The notes beneath the pieces are model-generated. The model was not told the origin of the DNA and ran no database searches. It saw only the letters and a list, made by a program, of their open reading frames with translations. Below are positions 1-11,002 of a DNA stretch of 64,000 nucleotides, piece after piece (position 1 is the first letter of the stretch; each line of letters starts with the position of its first letter). The translations under genes were made by a program, and so were the position numbers. The stretch covers positions 18,521,813 through 18,585,812 of the forward strand of contig OZ024807.1 of the NCBI GenBank assembly GCA_964017045.1. The letters are read 5' to 3'. The DNA comes from Omphiscola glabra (Eukaryota; Mollusca; Gastropoda; Lymnaeidae).

Positions 1-470
1 AGGACCCCTAGCCCAAAACGGAATATTTTAGAATGGTTTAAATCATTCAGAAATATTTGCGGGCGTGCGGACAACAACTCACGAAACTTGTTTCGCAATC
101 GGATGAATTGTGTAGATGCGCATACATATATTATATTTATATAGCTCATAAAAGAAAAAAAATGAATTTCGTCCCCCGGACCTAACACCGAACATTGTAA
201 TAATTTATGAAAATGCGCGGGATTCTGGAGAACAACTCACTAAAGTTTTATTGCAATCGGTTAAATTCTATAGGAGAGCATACGGACATTATTTTTACAA
301 AACTCATATAAAACAAAAAAATAACGAATTTAGGGCCACAACCAAAAAAAAAAAGAATATCTTAAAAGGCTTGTAATGACTCAGAAAAATAAGCGGGCTT
401 GTGAACAAAAACTCACCAAAGGTTTATAGCAATGACATGAATGGTGTAGAAGAGTATTGGGGACATACAT
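1..470 (+). repeat. About 165-bp tandem repeat, left edge of window
   Basis: Two full units and a partial one, each starting near an A/G-rich GGCCC...CAAAACGGAATATTTTA motif. Each continues with a GCGGGC, ACAACTCAC and TTTATCGCAATCGG type core and an A-rich end. A reverse-complement array of the same family lies at 35085-35530. The array may extend left of the window. Confidence 0.6.
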
Positions 471-2256
471 ACATTATTTTTTTTTATATATATGTATATA
501 TTTATATACACTTATATATATATATATATATATTATATACACATATAAACATATCCTTATATTTATTTATTTATTTATATATCAACTTTAATTATATATA
601 TATACATACACAACGATTGCTGTAATATATACATATTTACTATTTTAACTTTATTGCTACTTTTTGTAAATTAACGTATCATGCCTTTTTTCTTCTTTGA
701 TGTATTATTACTTTTTTAGCTTCATTTTTCGGAACGTCTTCCTTTCCTTCCAGTCCTCTTTTGTAGCGACAACCCCTTACTCTTGTCTTTCACTGGTTAT
801 TTCTTTCACCCGCATCGACCACAATGGTTTTGCGTAAGTGACCTGCTCTAACACACCAAGCCGAATGAATTTGGAAAACAAGCTGATCCAGACTTATATT
901 GCATTGAACCTTATGTCATGTAAGACATGTTCTAATTCACTTGTTCAAACTTTTTTCCACCCCTTCCCGTAACGATCAATCACATTGGACTTACCTTTCC
1001 TCTTTTCTTTACCTCTTGGCTTGTACTTTCTCTTTTACCTATTTATTTTATGTCACAATCCTCTTATTGCCCCCTCGGATATTACATTTCAGCCAACTTG
1101 TTATTTTAAAATTTTAATTCTGTTTTTACTGTTGATTGTTCGCTGATGAAGACTTCTTGCCGACACGGTAGTTGTTTTGTTGCTTTATTTTTCACTTCAT
1201 GTTTCCGCGTACTTTGTTTCCATCATTTCCTTATTTGCAATATATATCCTTAGGACAAAATAACACCTATTTTTTGTTCAGTCTCTCAAATCCCAATGTA
1301 TAATTTGTCGTTGTTTTGCAAGTATCCGTTACATTTATATTTCATGGGCTGCGTTAAACCTACTGACATATTTAAAAAAAAAAAGCATGGATCACATAAC
1401 ATGATAGTAAATGGATGGGTGCAAAAAATGAATTAATTTTTGTGAAAGTTCTTATGAAGCACGATAATGTGCACTTTCATCATCTTAAAAATCTGTTTCG
1501 AAATATATATAAGCATGGTTTTAGATATTAAATGATTTTTTTCTGAAAGAAAAATTGTTATATACTTACTTTTATAATTTACGTTTAAGCATAAAAATCA
1601 AATTAAATTTAAAATGCTTGTCCTGAAGTTTAAACATATTTTAAATGAAATCTGTCGTCACATAAGCACCTTAAAAGGGCATAGTATTTTCAAATAACAT
1701 GTTGCTATTCCATGTTTCTGATCACTTATTAGCACCTATCACATCGAGTTTTTTTATCACTGGTAATTAATCTAACGCTCTTTGTGAACATTCCACTTCG
1801 AACATCTTACTAAAAAAGTAATTACTAGAACTCATTGTTTGATATCCATCCCCACAATGTTCACCCTCGTGTCTCCCACTTTCCCACACTATAATGTCTT
1901 TCCTGGACTACCATAAACTTTGCCGATGTCTAGGTTAACCATGTCCTCATCTCTTGTACTTTTATTTGGTACTGCACCCAAGATTATCTGAAAGTACCGT
2001 ACCCCTTTTACACAAAGACTGTGGAAATAATAGGATATTTTAAAAAAATGTATATCCTTTTAAAGAGACTTACTATGTGCATGCAAGTAGATGGTTTAAT
2101 AAAGTCACAAATACCTTCTGATATTAGTTTTTTTTTCTTTATGAGTTTAAAATTGTATCTTGCTATGTAGTATCAAAATAAAATTTTCATTCTTTTTGTT
2201 TTCATTCTCGAAATACACTAAAATTAATTAATTAAACCAATTTATTGTGTTTTCAG
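471..2256. other. Gene-free AT-rich stretch
   Basis: Holds (TA)n at 490-620 and, at about 1080-1180 on the minus strand, a copy of the interspersed element seen at 36.5 and 37.3 kb. I see no exon with a phase 1 donor that could supply a signal peptide to the receptor. Confidence 0.6.
1075..1185 (-). repeat. Interspersed repeat with CGGCAAGAAG core, copy 1
   Basis: The reverse complement contains GTGTCGGCAAGAAG, then TCAGCGAACAA and an A-rich stretch, matching 37317-37375 over about 100 bp. Not a family I can name; probably a SINE- or MITE-like element. Confidence 0.5.
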
Positions 2257-2375
2257 CGAGACCTAAAGAGATATCCTTAACAAATTCAATATTAAATATT
2301 GGCTTGTATTTTATATGCACAACAATAGAATTATATCAGCCAGCACAATGTTATTTCCTTGTACAGTTTAATAAG
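2257..2375 (+). CDS. Ig receptor exon a: first half of Ig-like domain 1
   Basis: The acceptor is a good TTTTCAG and the donor is AAG|GTGAGC. The exon opens in phase 1 and closes in phase 0. After the split codon it reads Arg-Pro, the same entry as domain 2. It carries two cysteines, in FICTT and AQCYF, which is more than a plain Ig half-domain needs. This is the leftmost exon I can support; its upstream partner is not in view. Confidence 0.7.
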
Positions 2376-5300
2376 GTGAGCCATTTGACCATTTCGTGTT
2401 TTAATTGTTGCTTTGATTAAAATAAGTATTTTTGATGTTTAATAATGACTATTTAAAAGATAAAAATAAATAAATGTCAAAGCAGTTAATGAGTTATTTG
2501 GTTGAATCATTAAACAATAACATTTTAAAATTCAGTCATTTAACGTTTTGTTGTTATAACATACTCATGTGGCTTTAACATCATACACGTATTAGGGAAG
2601 TCTTCTCTCGTGAAAAGACATGGCGACTTCAAGAACTACATCGCGATGTTAAGATTTATAAATAACTAAATATATATATATATATATATTTAAACTTTTT
2701 AAATCAAACTCATCAGTCGCTATTTCATTACATAATTCAAAGTCGTCTGCAACGTAAGGCATACGCTCAATATAAAGATATTTTAAAAGTGCGTGTGTTA
2801 GTCTGAAAGATGATAATATAGAAATCCTTTGTTTTTGTTTGGAAATGGTGTGGGCGTGCAATTTATATGCATTTCACTTTTTTCGAATGGTGACATAAAA
2901 CGTTAAAGAATACTGTGGCCATAGAAGACCAAGAAACTAAAAACACGTAAAATTATATCAAATATTGTTTTGAATGGCTAAATGTAGGGTTATGCAATGT
3001 GATTAACAATGCATTTTGAACATTTCTCATAACTATTGAAGCATAAAATCACTTTGTATAGTCTGTCATGGATACAAGACTCTACCATACATCAACTAGC
3101 CACGAGCGGTTAGTTGGCGGCGGAAACGAGTTTACGACCAACTGTAGCTTATTTGTCCCCAAGACAAATTTGCATCCTGGGCTGTACGATGTTACTGTCA
3201 ACGTGACTCCAAATGTGACAAATAGTGAAAATGACATCAAGTATGGGACTGATGTTACACAGTCTGTTACATTAGGTTTGTAGAAGCTCGACTTTCTTAG
3301 TTTAGCTTTGTTCCTGACAAGTGTCTTTCTCTTTTTATCGTCCTCCTTCTAACTGCTATTTTTGTTTTCCTTTTTCATTTTTTATCATGTTGTTTAGTTA
3401 TCTCCTTATCTTTCTACATGTAAAGATTGACTTTATCTATTTGGATTTACATATTTAAAAAATATGTATATAGTATATACTTGTAACAGACCAATTTAAA
3501 AATGATCTTTCACACGACACTGATATCTATTGTCACAACAAGATGGTGTAGTGATTCGATGATAATAAAGTAAAACACGAGATAAATGTTTTTTTAAGTA
3601 GAGCGGCTGTGAACGAGATAACTTGGAAGTGAGAGGTCATATGGAATTTCAAATTGATTATTGAATTAATATTGGATGTCGTTGTGTGAAAGTTCATAGT
3701 TAACTTGGTCTGTTGAAATAACATTGTCACAACATTTCTAGTCTTGTGTAACGCAAATAAACTCATCGGTTGCCAACTATATTTATAAGTATAATGATGT
3801 CTTTAAATGATTATAGCGTGACAAGTTTTAACATTATTAATCATTCACTTGAAAATAATGTAAAAAAGATTTAACTCAAAGTTTTGGTAGCATTGAGCTA
3901 TTGTGGTTTATTTGCTTCAAGTTAATTGACTTTAAAGACAAAAATGTCCTCTTCGTTGTTATCAAAAAGCCTTTTTTAACTGTAAGGGTTTGGATACATG
4001 ACTATGTTTATCCATTTAAATGCAAGCTTTTGAAATTATACTAAGTTCTCTGTTGAATATGAGCCCCCAATATTAAATATTGGTAATTTTATGGCCACGA
4101 TATTCTTATATATATATTGTTTGGTCCCTACCGCTACGTCGATTAGTACTATTATGTCTAAAGTATGATTGTTCTTAAACTAGTGATATTACACGCTCTC
4201 ACACTAACGCCAACGCTATTGAAGCTCTCTCACTTGCTTACACTGCTACTTATATATAACTTAATAACACAGGTGGTTCAGCCCACAAATAAAATATTTA
4301 ATTACTAAAAATTACAAATTACTTAACATATACGAGATACATATAAATATAAAAACATTAATTGTTACAGTTTGTTACTAGTGACATAAGAGACTGGAAT
4401 GGTACTCTGGGTAGTCTCTGGCCTGGAATCTGTTATGGGTCCGATACACACTCCAGACTTCACAAAGCACACTACAATGGTCGACGGTCGTTCCGTCCCT
4501 TTCTGGGTCACTGTCGTTTACAGGTGACGGGTGATGAATGACCAGTCACGCTCCGGTGCATCCACTGTACACAAGACGTCGGCGTTGTCAGCTGACTGCT
4601 TGAGCTATCAGTCTAGTCCACTGTTTACTTCTGAGTAGGCTACACCGATTTCTGACTGTCCCCAACTCTACGGGGTTATCATGTACAATGAGCTATGCTA
4701 TATGCTCCACTGTACTATGTTCACTTCAACTCTTCTATAATCATTTCACAGCCTCTGGCTACTAGACTTTACTACTCGATTCTATCTACTGCTAGGCTAA
4801 CAGAACCTACGTAACTGACTTAACTTCATTCAAACTAACTGGTATTAACTGGCTGTAAATAAGAATACATGCAATACATAAGCTACAAGAAAGAAGTACA
4901 TTCCTAATACATTAGTAATGAGTATTCATAATCCAACAATACTTGACTGACTAATTACAATCCTAACATTTCTTACTAACATTATAATATATATTATTAT
5001 GCTACTAACAACTAACAATGTTACCAGTACTAACCAGATAACTCTTAGACTATGCAAACCATAGTACCAAAGGGGAATCTACCAGGCCCTCTTTGTCAAT
5101 CAATGTGAGAGACTGAGCACCCGCATGCTTCCAGCTTATAAAGGCCCGTTGGCATTGAGACATAAAGGAAGTTCAATGACCTACTAACACTTTGCTTACA
5201 AGCCGGGTCAATACTCTGGCGACGTGCTGAACTGTTTTCATTGTCCTAAGTTTTGGTACATTTCCATTGGACTAATACTAAGCTATTCCATGGTCACTGA

Positions 5301-8300
5301 ACCTGGAAAGTTTTCATGGTCTCTGATCCGACCCTTAGGTCACTTACCCTTAAGGCCAAACCCTAATTGGGTCATATTGGGATTTTCCCAGGTTAGGAAT
5401 GTTTTTGCCTGTGAGTCAGTGAGTCTCACACTGGTGAGAACCATCGGGTCTCAACATTCTCTCATTAATCCATAACGATACATCTTGACGCTTTTTACTT
5501 TCAACTAATTAATTTTTAAAAAAATTGATCTTAAAAATTTCAGCTAATTTTTGAATGCGACTTTATTGTATTTTAATACAACGTTTGGTTGAATTCTATT
5601 TAATTTCGTTATTTGTATTTTGAGGCACTTTTTATTGTGTTCAGCGTTTATTTTAATTACCAGTAGGAAAGAAAGAAAAAAAAGCCGTTATTGATTATGA
5701 AAAAAATCGAAATTGAAGTAGTTAGGGCTAGAGACAAATTATATTTCAACAGCTCAATGTAAGAGCTTTATACGTTTGATTTAATTGTATTACATTAAAA
5801 TTTTAAATAAATACAAATGAAAATTGCAATTGTTTTATGTTCTGTTGATAGAACTTTATTTGACATTATTTTAGACATATAGTATTATGCATTATGGTTT
5901 ATTTTCTCATACTGACCTCTAATATAATCCGGATGAAATTAACACCGATTTATCCTAATTATCCTTTTTTGAAAAATAAAGCTAAACGACTTTTTTAAAA
6001 AAACACACATTATTAACTGAGTAAGAAAAGTTGAATTATAAATATTTTATTTTTATTTTAATTCAGTTTTGAAAAGCTTAAACACATCCATTTTATGTCG
6101 TTATACAAAGATTAAAGTGATTTAAAAATGTAAAGTTTTTGAAACAATCATTTTTGTGTATTCCATTATTTAAAGAAAGACCTAGTGTTTATCTAAAAAA
6201 CTGCACAGAAAGTGCCAGAGAACATACAGAGGTGTCGTGTTTGTGTGAAGTAGAAAAATTTCATCCTGTTGATGTTTCTGTACGTTGGTATGATGATAAT
6301 GTTAAGATGCAACATAACAGCTCATCACAAGTCATTAGCTTCTATGTGAACAGGAAGCTACCAGGTAACTTTTGAGTACAGATGGCTTCGTGTTGACGCT
6401 TTGGTGCAGCAATGTTAGCTAGAAGTACGGGGGGGGGGGGGGTTCGAACCGCACCGGGTGACACCCTCTCATGGTGTGAATACAAATTGAAAAAACGCCT
6501 ATTTACAGAGCTCACACTGCTCGATCTAACCAAAATTCCTAAAAGAATAACCGATCACATGTAAATTTTTCACATATGTAACCAATCCAAACAATAGCTT
6601 TTTTAAAACTTCATTGGTGATGCGTCAGAAAGGAAATGACCATTTCATTTTGCTATTACAATTAATTATGTTTCACTAAATACTTGGAATAATAATATTG
6701 GGTTACCTCTCAGGTTTTAAGAGCAGTTGTATAAATTAAATTTTAATTTTTGAAAGTGAACTGTTTCAAATATAAAGTTATTGTCATTTTACAAAAAACT
6801 ATTTAAATTAGAAAATTCCAGTAGATAATTTTAATTTACAGAAAAATATATCTAAACAATTCTAATTTGTATTTGATAAAATTTAAAATTTCTTTTGGGG
6901 GTCGAAAGACCATTATACAGGGAACGTCTTAGACAATCAGAAAACAAATACTTATAAAGTAGCAACGAAAATAATTTTATGTTTGAGGTCACCACAACAT
7001 TAATAACTGTATTAAAAGTTCGCGGCATTAGGAAGTTTGAGACCCTCTGCTTTAGGGCTTAATATACTCTGGTTTTGCTAAAATGTTCAAATAATTATTT
7101 TTATTAGTATTATGTTTGTTTAATTTCTTTATTTCAAAAATTATAAAAGTACACATTTGCTTTTTCTAAAGAGCAATGTTTTATTACGTGAACTAGTTGT
7201 CAAGCGTCAAATCATCCATTGACGTTCTATTCTCATGGAGATATTCACGATCTGTTACATTCTGATACATAATGTATTTCTGGCTACTTGTGAATAGTAT
7301 TTTAATGTAGTGTTATGTTAGAACAACGAAACATTTAGTCGTTTAAATGAGAGAGGAAGATACTTGAGGAAATGATAAAGACAAATCTGATAGCTAAAAT
7401 GGATCTGTATATGTATGCGTTAATTTGTTTTTAAAATTGTTTTCTCAGGCTATTACTGTCATGCCATCAACACATTTGGATGGACGAGTGAAAAGTTGTA
7501 TTACAATTTAACTGTGTTGTGTAATCTCAAGTTCATCATCACTTAAGGAATTTTTTTAACTATTCAGATTTATTAAATAGTCGATTTTCTAAATTAATAA
7601 TAAACAAGTATCTTGCAAAAATTGTATGTATATTTGAATACATTAAATAATCCATTATTGATTTATTTTAACTATTTATAAGATTTTAATCGCTTCTTTC
7701 ATTGACAGTTAATAAGGAATTGACAACATGAACATCTTTCTTTTTCAGTTCCAGTGTCAATTAATAAACTGACTGTAAATGGCGACGACTTGAGTTCAAC
7801 AATAGAACAAAACTCCAGTGTTTTGATTCATTGCCAAGCTGAAGGCAATCCAATTAAAGAACTCAGACTTTACAACGGCCCATTACTAATAGGACAGTCA
7901 ATCCGAACGATTAACGTCAACTACAGCATGTCATGTGACAGTTTTAAAACCATCATGTGTTTAGTCGTTCAGGAAATTACATATATTAGTAGAAACATCA
8001 CCGTGTATAAGAAATGTAAGTTTGCTAAAGTTACCAGTTTCCATATATATGTATATAACGCATCATTCCGTCTTCGCGACACGAGTAGCTTTGTACACTT
8101 TGACGAGTGGCTCACTAGGCCAATCCTAGAATGACATTCTCGACTGCATATCTTGCAGGTGAATAGTGATTCCTGGTTAGTTTTGGCCTTCCGTAATTTT
8201 CTTCTTGCTTCGAAGGCTTCGTTTCTCGTATCCTCGTTTTGACTGTTGATGGCTTGCTGGAACGTTGTTCGGCAGTGATCTCCCATTCTTTGTGTTCAGT

Positions 8301-9396
8301 GTCGGCGACTCTCACGCTACTTTTGCAAACGTCCTTAAATCGCAGGCGTGCAATGTGTGTTAAATAAATAAATAAATACGTATATATTTAACACACTAAA
8401 GAATATAGATTACTCCAAAAAATGTCAATAGATAAAGACTTACAAAAGCTGAAGTTTTTAATACATATTATTGTATTAAACGTATGCTTTCAATAGGATA
8501 ATATCGTTAAAATAACGACGTAGTCAAATGTTGTCTTGAAAAACTATAAATAAACCAAAAATGCACTAATGTATTTACTGTCCGCCGGACTTGATCTTGC
8601 TCTTTATGTTGTAACCAATACAATAGAAAGGCAATTAATATTTTTTTTTTTTAAACTGTATGCGATGAGACCAAGCAAAAACGCGATAATGTGTTCCATA
8701 AAATCAGATCCTGTTACTACAATAAAAGTAAAGTCGATGTGATTTTCTACAATAATACGTTGGAATAACTTTTGGGATTTTTGAAAAAAAGTTTCGAGAA
8801 AGGGGATTTTATTACTTTTATAATCTTTTAAACATCGATTTTTGTTTATAAGAAAGACCAGGTTTTATTTTATTATTGTTAAGTGTGTACGAACTAATTA
8901 GTCTATTTCAATTGTCTTAAAGTAAATAAACAAAATCATGAACGCAAAATGTATGTTTGTTTTTTTATATTTTTTAATGAGAAAATATGTATTTCAGGTC
9001 CACTCCAACTGACACAGGCAACTAAACTGCCCTCGGTAATACAGCTGACTCCACATAATCGCTCTATTGTATTACACGTCTACGGCTACCCCAGGCCTCT
9101 AAACTATTTGTTAATAAAAAATGGCTCAACGATGATAAACTTCAAAAATGTTACTGGAAGCCTTGCTGTGAACGATTACTACAAAATTGAATATCACGAG
9201 GATATCAGCCCATACGCTAGACTTAATTTAACGTTTTTAAACTTACTACAAAAAGAAAGAGCGGACTATATATTTATTGTAGACAACGGAAACAGCCCAA
9301 TGCTTTATTGCCGATTCACAATTCAGACAGGTACCTGATAGGTTGCTTTTTCATTTTAATAATTACACAAGAAAAGACATAATAAATACACAGTCA

Positions 9397-9438
<42 letters not shown>

Positions 9439-11002
9439 TATAATATAAACTATCTAAAGGAAAGTATCTTATTATCTATTAAATATAAAATGCATCGTAA
9501 AACACATCTTTTTACGTCTTTTTTAAAAATCCATTTAATGGTTTAAATAATTGCTTAACGACTTCATACAAAATTATTTAGCAAATAAAATATTTTTAAA
9601 AAATGTGTTTCTTTATTTTCATTCTTTAAAGTGTAATTCCCTCGATGAAACTGTTTCTGTAGCACCATCAACGACAAAAACAAAAAAAAATATGTAAAAT
9701 ATATTACATACCACTTTTAAATTCGGTGCATCAATTAAAACACCTCTTTTTTTTAACCCGAAATTATACCCCCCCCCCCAAACACCCTCCACCCCACCCC
9801 CTTTCCAATAAAAAAAGGTGAAAATACCTTACACTTGTCTTTATATAAACTTTTTCAATTCATATTTATTTGTATATAAATAGAACCAAGAGTAGTTCTA
9901 GGGCTTCGTTTTCGCCCGTGAAACTCGATAGTTGATAATGTGTAACACAAGTCCTTTTATTGTAAAAGATCCACGACATGAACTTGGATTGGTATGGGCA
10001 CATACACTCACACACACCGAATCCTATAACTAAATAACACGGTAAATGTCGATATCTTTTACATGAACAGTGTTATTTTTATGCCTAAAACTATTTGTTG
10101 GCTGTTTTTTGGTGTTTTTTTTTCATTTCGAAATAGGAATAATAGAGAATGAAAACAGTTCTATCCTGTGGCTTATTGGTGTTGGAGCTGTGACATTGCT
10201 CCTAGTGGCCGTTGTTGTTTGTATCTGCTGCTATTTTAAAAGAAAAGGCAATACATTTATTAAATATATGATATTTATATTTATATCAATGTTTTTCATG
10301 ATATTTAATTATAATATTATAATTCGTAAGAAATGTTAAAAAGTCTTTTAAGCAAATGCAAATTTATATTTTATGTAAAATAATAAAAACTCCGTTCACA
10401 AAATGAGTTTTAATGAAAGTTTGTATTTTTAATTTTTATAATTAACAACATTTTAAAAAATGTTTTCAGTTTCTCATAGTGTCAAAGAAAATCAAGGCAG
10501 TTCTCCATCTATGCTACACGATCAAGTAATCTATGAAGTAATTGATCCTAATGACGAAACAGAAAACAACGTCATTGTCATAGAAAACCCTGATCACGTG
10601 ATATTTTCAAATCCCCATAATAATACAATGAATTATTCTACTATAGACGAATCTTTGCATATTGATGTCAGTCAAATTATTAGTGATGTCAATACTGTCA
10701 CAGTACCAAACAACAAGTACGACACGTTGGACAAGGAAAGATTTGGAGACTACCATAATTATACGAGAGCGGCCAAGAACAAATATGATTGGGACTGTGA
10801 TTATATCACCGTAATAGATGAAGAGACACTAGGAGACGATGATTATATTACGGTAATTGAAAAAAATAAATTGTTCAACAATGAATATATTGCAGTTGTA
10901 ATAGAAAGTACTTCAGATGATAAACAATATGTTACTGTGCTGGATGATCCTTACGGTGAAACGAAAAGTTGTCCTGTTAATAAGGAGGTAAAAGATGTAT
11001 AG
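2257..11002 (+). CDS. Ig-superfamily single-pass membrane receptor with multi-tyrosine tail (5' incomplete)
   Basis: Eight exons on the plus strand: 2257-2375, 3062-3275, 6176-6364, 7449-7520, 7749-8015, 8998-9330, 10137-10247 and 10470-11002. Each has AG before it and GT (once GC) after it. All junctions are phase 1 except 2375/3062, which is phase 0, so the reading frame is continuous. In order the protein has four Ig-like domains with many N-x-S/T sites, a short juxtamembrane linker, one hydrophobic helix, a basic stop-transfer (Lys-Arg-Lys) and a 177-residue acidic tail ending in TAG. No signal-peptide exon or promoter is visible upstream, so the first exon probably lies left of the window. 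The layout matches invertebrate cell-surface Ig receptors; ligand and pathway are unknown. Introns hold (TA)n and an LTR-like block. The gene model is an inference; the domain and phase pattern is directly visible. Confidence 0.8.
3062..3275 (+). CDS. Ig receptor exon b: second half of Ig-like domain 1
   Basis: The exon starts in phase 0 after a weak acceptor (TTTGTATAG) and ends TTAG|GTTTGT in phase 1. It encodes one cysteine (TNCSLF), a GLYDVTVNV strand like an Ig F strand, and several N-x-T sites. Its frame joins that of the exon ending at 2375 without a stop. The ATG at 3068 is internal and need not be a start. Confidence 0.7.
3276..4117. other. Receptor intron, left part
   Basis: AT-rich sequence with no recognisable exon; the short minus-strand open frame near 3533-3766 has no support. 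Confidence 0.5.
4118..5456. mobile_element. LTR-like block in receptor intron
   Basis: About 1.34 kb of clearly higher GC than the flanks, starting TGTTTGGTCCC and ending GGTCTCAACA (TG...CA as in LTRs). A TATAAAG lies near 5139. No clear 5-bp target duplication borders these exact ends (ATTCT occurs near both sides), and no reverse-transcriptase sequence is present. Best read as a solo LTR or other non-coding element. The 83-codon open frame at 5224 inside it is not supported as a gene. Confidence 0.35.
6176..6364 (+). CDS. Ig receptor exon c: first part of Ig-like domain 2
   Basis: Phase 1 exon. It shows Arg-Pro entry, a B-strand cysteine pair (VSCLCEV) and the C-strand tryptophan (VRWYDDN), typical of an Ig fold. 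It ends CCAG|GTAACT just before the F strand, so the domain is split between two exons. Two or more N-glycosylation sequons are present. Confidence 0.75.
6365..7448. other. Receptor intron within Ig domain 2
   Basis: Contains a G13-14 tract near 6430 followed by a GTTCGAACC-type sequence, and AT-rich sequence. No exon seen. Confidence 0.5.
7449..7520 (+). CDS. Ig receptor exon d: F/G strands of Ig-like domain 2
   Basis: A 72-nt phase 1-1 exon after TTTCTCAG. It begins GYYCHAINTFG, the classic Tyr-x-Cys F-strand and Gly-containing turn of an Ig domain, and ends with the G strand NLTVL. It completes the domain begun at 6176. It is too short to stand out as an open frame and was found by phase and motif. 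Confidence 0.75.
7749..8015 (+). CDS. Ig receptor exon e: Ig-like domain 3
   Basis: A single phase 1-1 exon between TTTTTCAG and T|GTAAGT (a near-perfect donor). B strand VLIHCQAEGNP and a LYNG C-strand region resemble I-set/C2 domains. The F-strand cysteine lies in TIMCLV, with an additional cysteine in MSCDS. The C-strand tryptophan is replaced by leucine. Four N-x-S/T sequons are present, or three if they are counted strictly. Confidence 0.78.
8016..8997. other. Receptor intron between Ig domains 3 and 4
   Basis: At about 8060-8345 a GC-richer stretch is open on the minus strand and reads a zinc-finger-like string (CKICSRECHSRIGLVSHSSK, a C2H2 pattern) near 8080-8200. This is a known type of ending of LINE ORFs in invertebrates (F-x-C-x-x-C-x-R...S-R-I-G-L-x-S-H). 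It is therefore a likely LINE fragment, minus strand. Confidence 0.5.
8060..8345 (-). mobile_element. LINE C-terminal zinc-finger fragment, minus strand
   Basis: The minus strand reads GDHCRTTFQQAINSQNEDTR, R-R-x-x-R-K in a neighbouring frame, and then FTCKICSRECHSRIGLVSHS. The C-x2-C-x12-H-x5-C (SRIGLxSH) finger is characteristic of the C-terminus of a widespread reverse-transcriptase ORF in molluscs. A frameshift separates it from the upstream part (overlapping frames at 7969-8286 and 8115-8315). Confidence 0.6.
8998..9330 (+). CDS. Ig receptor exon f: Ig-like domain 4, membrane-proximal
   Basis: Phase 1-1 exon of 333 nt between TATTTCAG and ACAG|GTACCT. It has the hydrophobic pattern of an Ig domain (SIVLHVYGYPRP, then a KNG turn, then ARLNLTFLNL, then DYIFIVDNG). 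The B-strand cysteine is replaced by valine and the F-strand position is isoleucine/valine; the only cysteines are at the split first codon and in LYCRF. The fold is therefore inferred without its canonical disulfide. Confidence 0.72.
9331..10136. other. Receptor intron before the transmembrane exon
   Basis: Contains (TA)n at 9400-9440 and C-rich tracts at 9770-9800. No exon recognised. Confidence 0.5.
10137..10247 (+). CDS. Ig receptor exon g: transmembrane segment
   Basis: After the acceptor CGAAATAG the exon reads a short polar linker with a sequon (NSS). About 23 hydrophobic residues follow (LWLIGVGAVTLLLVAVVV...), then Cys-Ile-Cys-Cys-Tyr-Phe and Lys-Arg-Lys, a normal stop-transfer. The end is uncertain: AAAAG|GCAATA would be a GC-AG intron, while C|GTAAGA at 10325/10326 is a stronger GT donor in the same phase. 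The longer form would add 26 very hydrophobic residues. I prefer the short form because the added stretch looks like intron sequence. Confidence 0.72.
10470..11002 (+). CDS. Ig receptor exon h: cytoplasmic tail with tyrosine ladder
   Basis: Terminal exon after TGTTTTCAG with stop TAG at 11000-11002. It encodes 177 acidic residues. Near the start is VIYEVI, which fits the ITIM consensus (I/V/L/S-x-Y-x-x-I/V/L). From tail residue 56 to 154 the tyrosines fall on a 14-residue grid: 56, 84, 98, 112, 126, 140 and 154 (position 70 is Ile). Most are in Y-x-[TA]-[VLI] motifs: YSTI, YDTL, YITV twice, YIAV, YVTV. Such motifs are SH2-docking sites in known receptors. Use here is inferred. AATAAA-like signals occur further downstream, near 11360 and 11416. 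Confidence 0.82.
10634..10969 (+). repeat. Degenerate 42-bp (14-residue) coding repeat in receptor tail
   Basis: Eight consecutive 14-codon units can be laid out from tail residue 56 to 167. Seven begin with tyrosine and one with isoleucine. The best preserved four run Y-I-T-V-I-D, Y-I-T-V-I-E, Y-I-A-V-V-I and Y-V-T-V-L-D, each followed by an acidic linker. DNA identity between units is low, so the repeat is old. Confidence 0.7.

Noticed and set aside
1921..1995. Signal peptide for the receptor (MSSSLVLLF with a phase 1 GT)
   Set aside because: The hydrophobic run is too short and the donor is poor; I could not support it as exon 1.
5224..5475. 83-residue open frame
   Set aside because: Lies inside the LTR-like block and shows no conserved motif.
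6420..6460. tRNA-like GGTTCGAACC box
   Set aside because: Looks like a T-arm motif, but no A-box or cloverleaf could be drawn around the G-tract.
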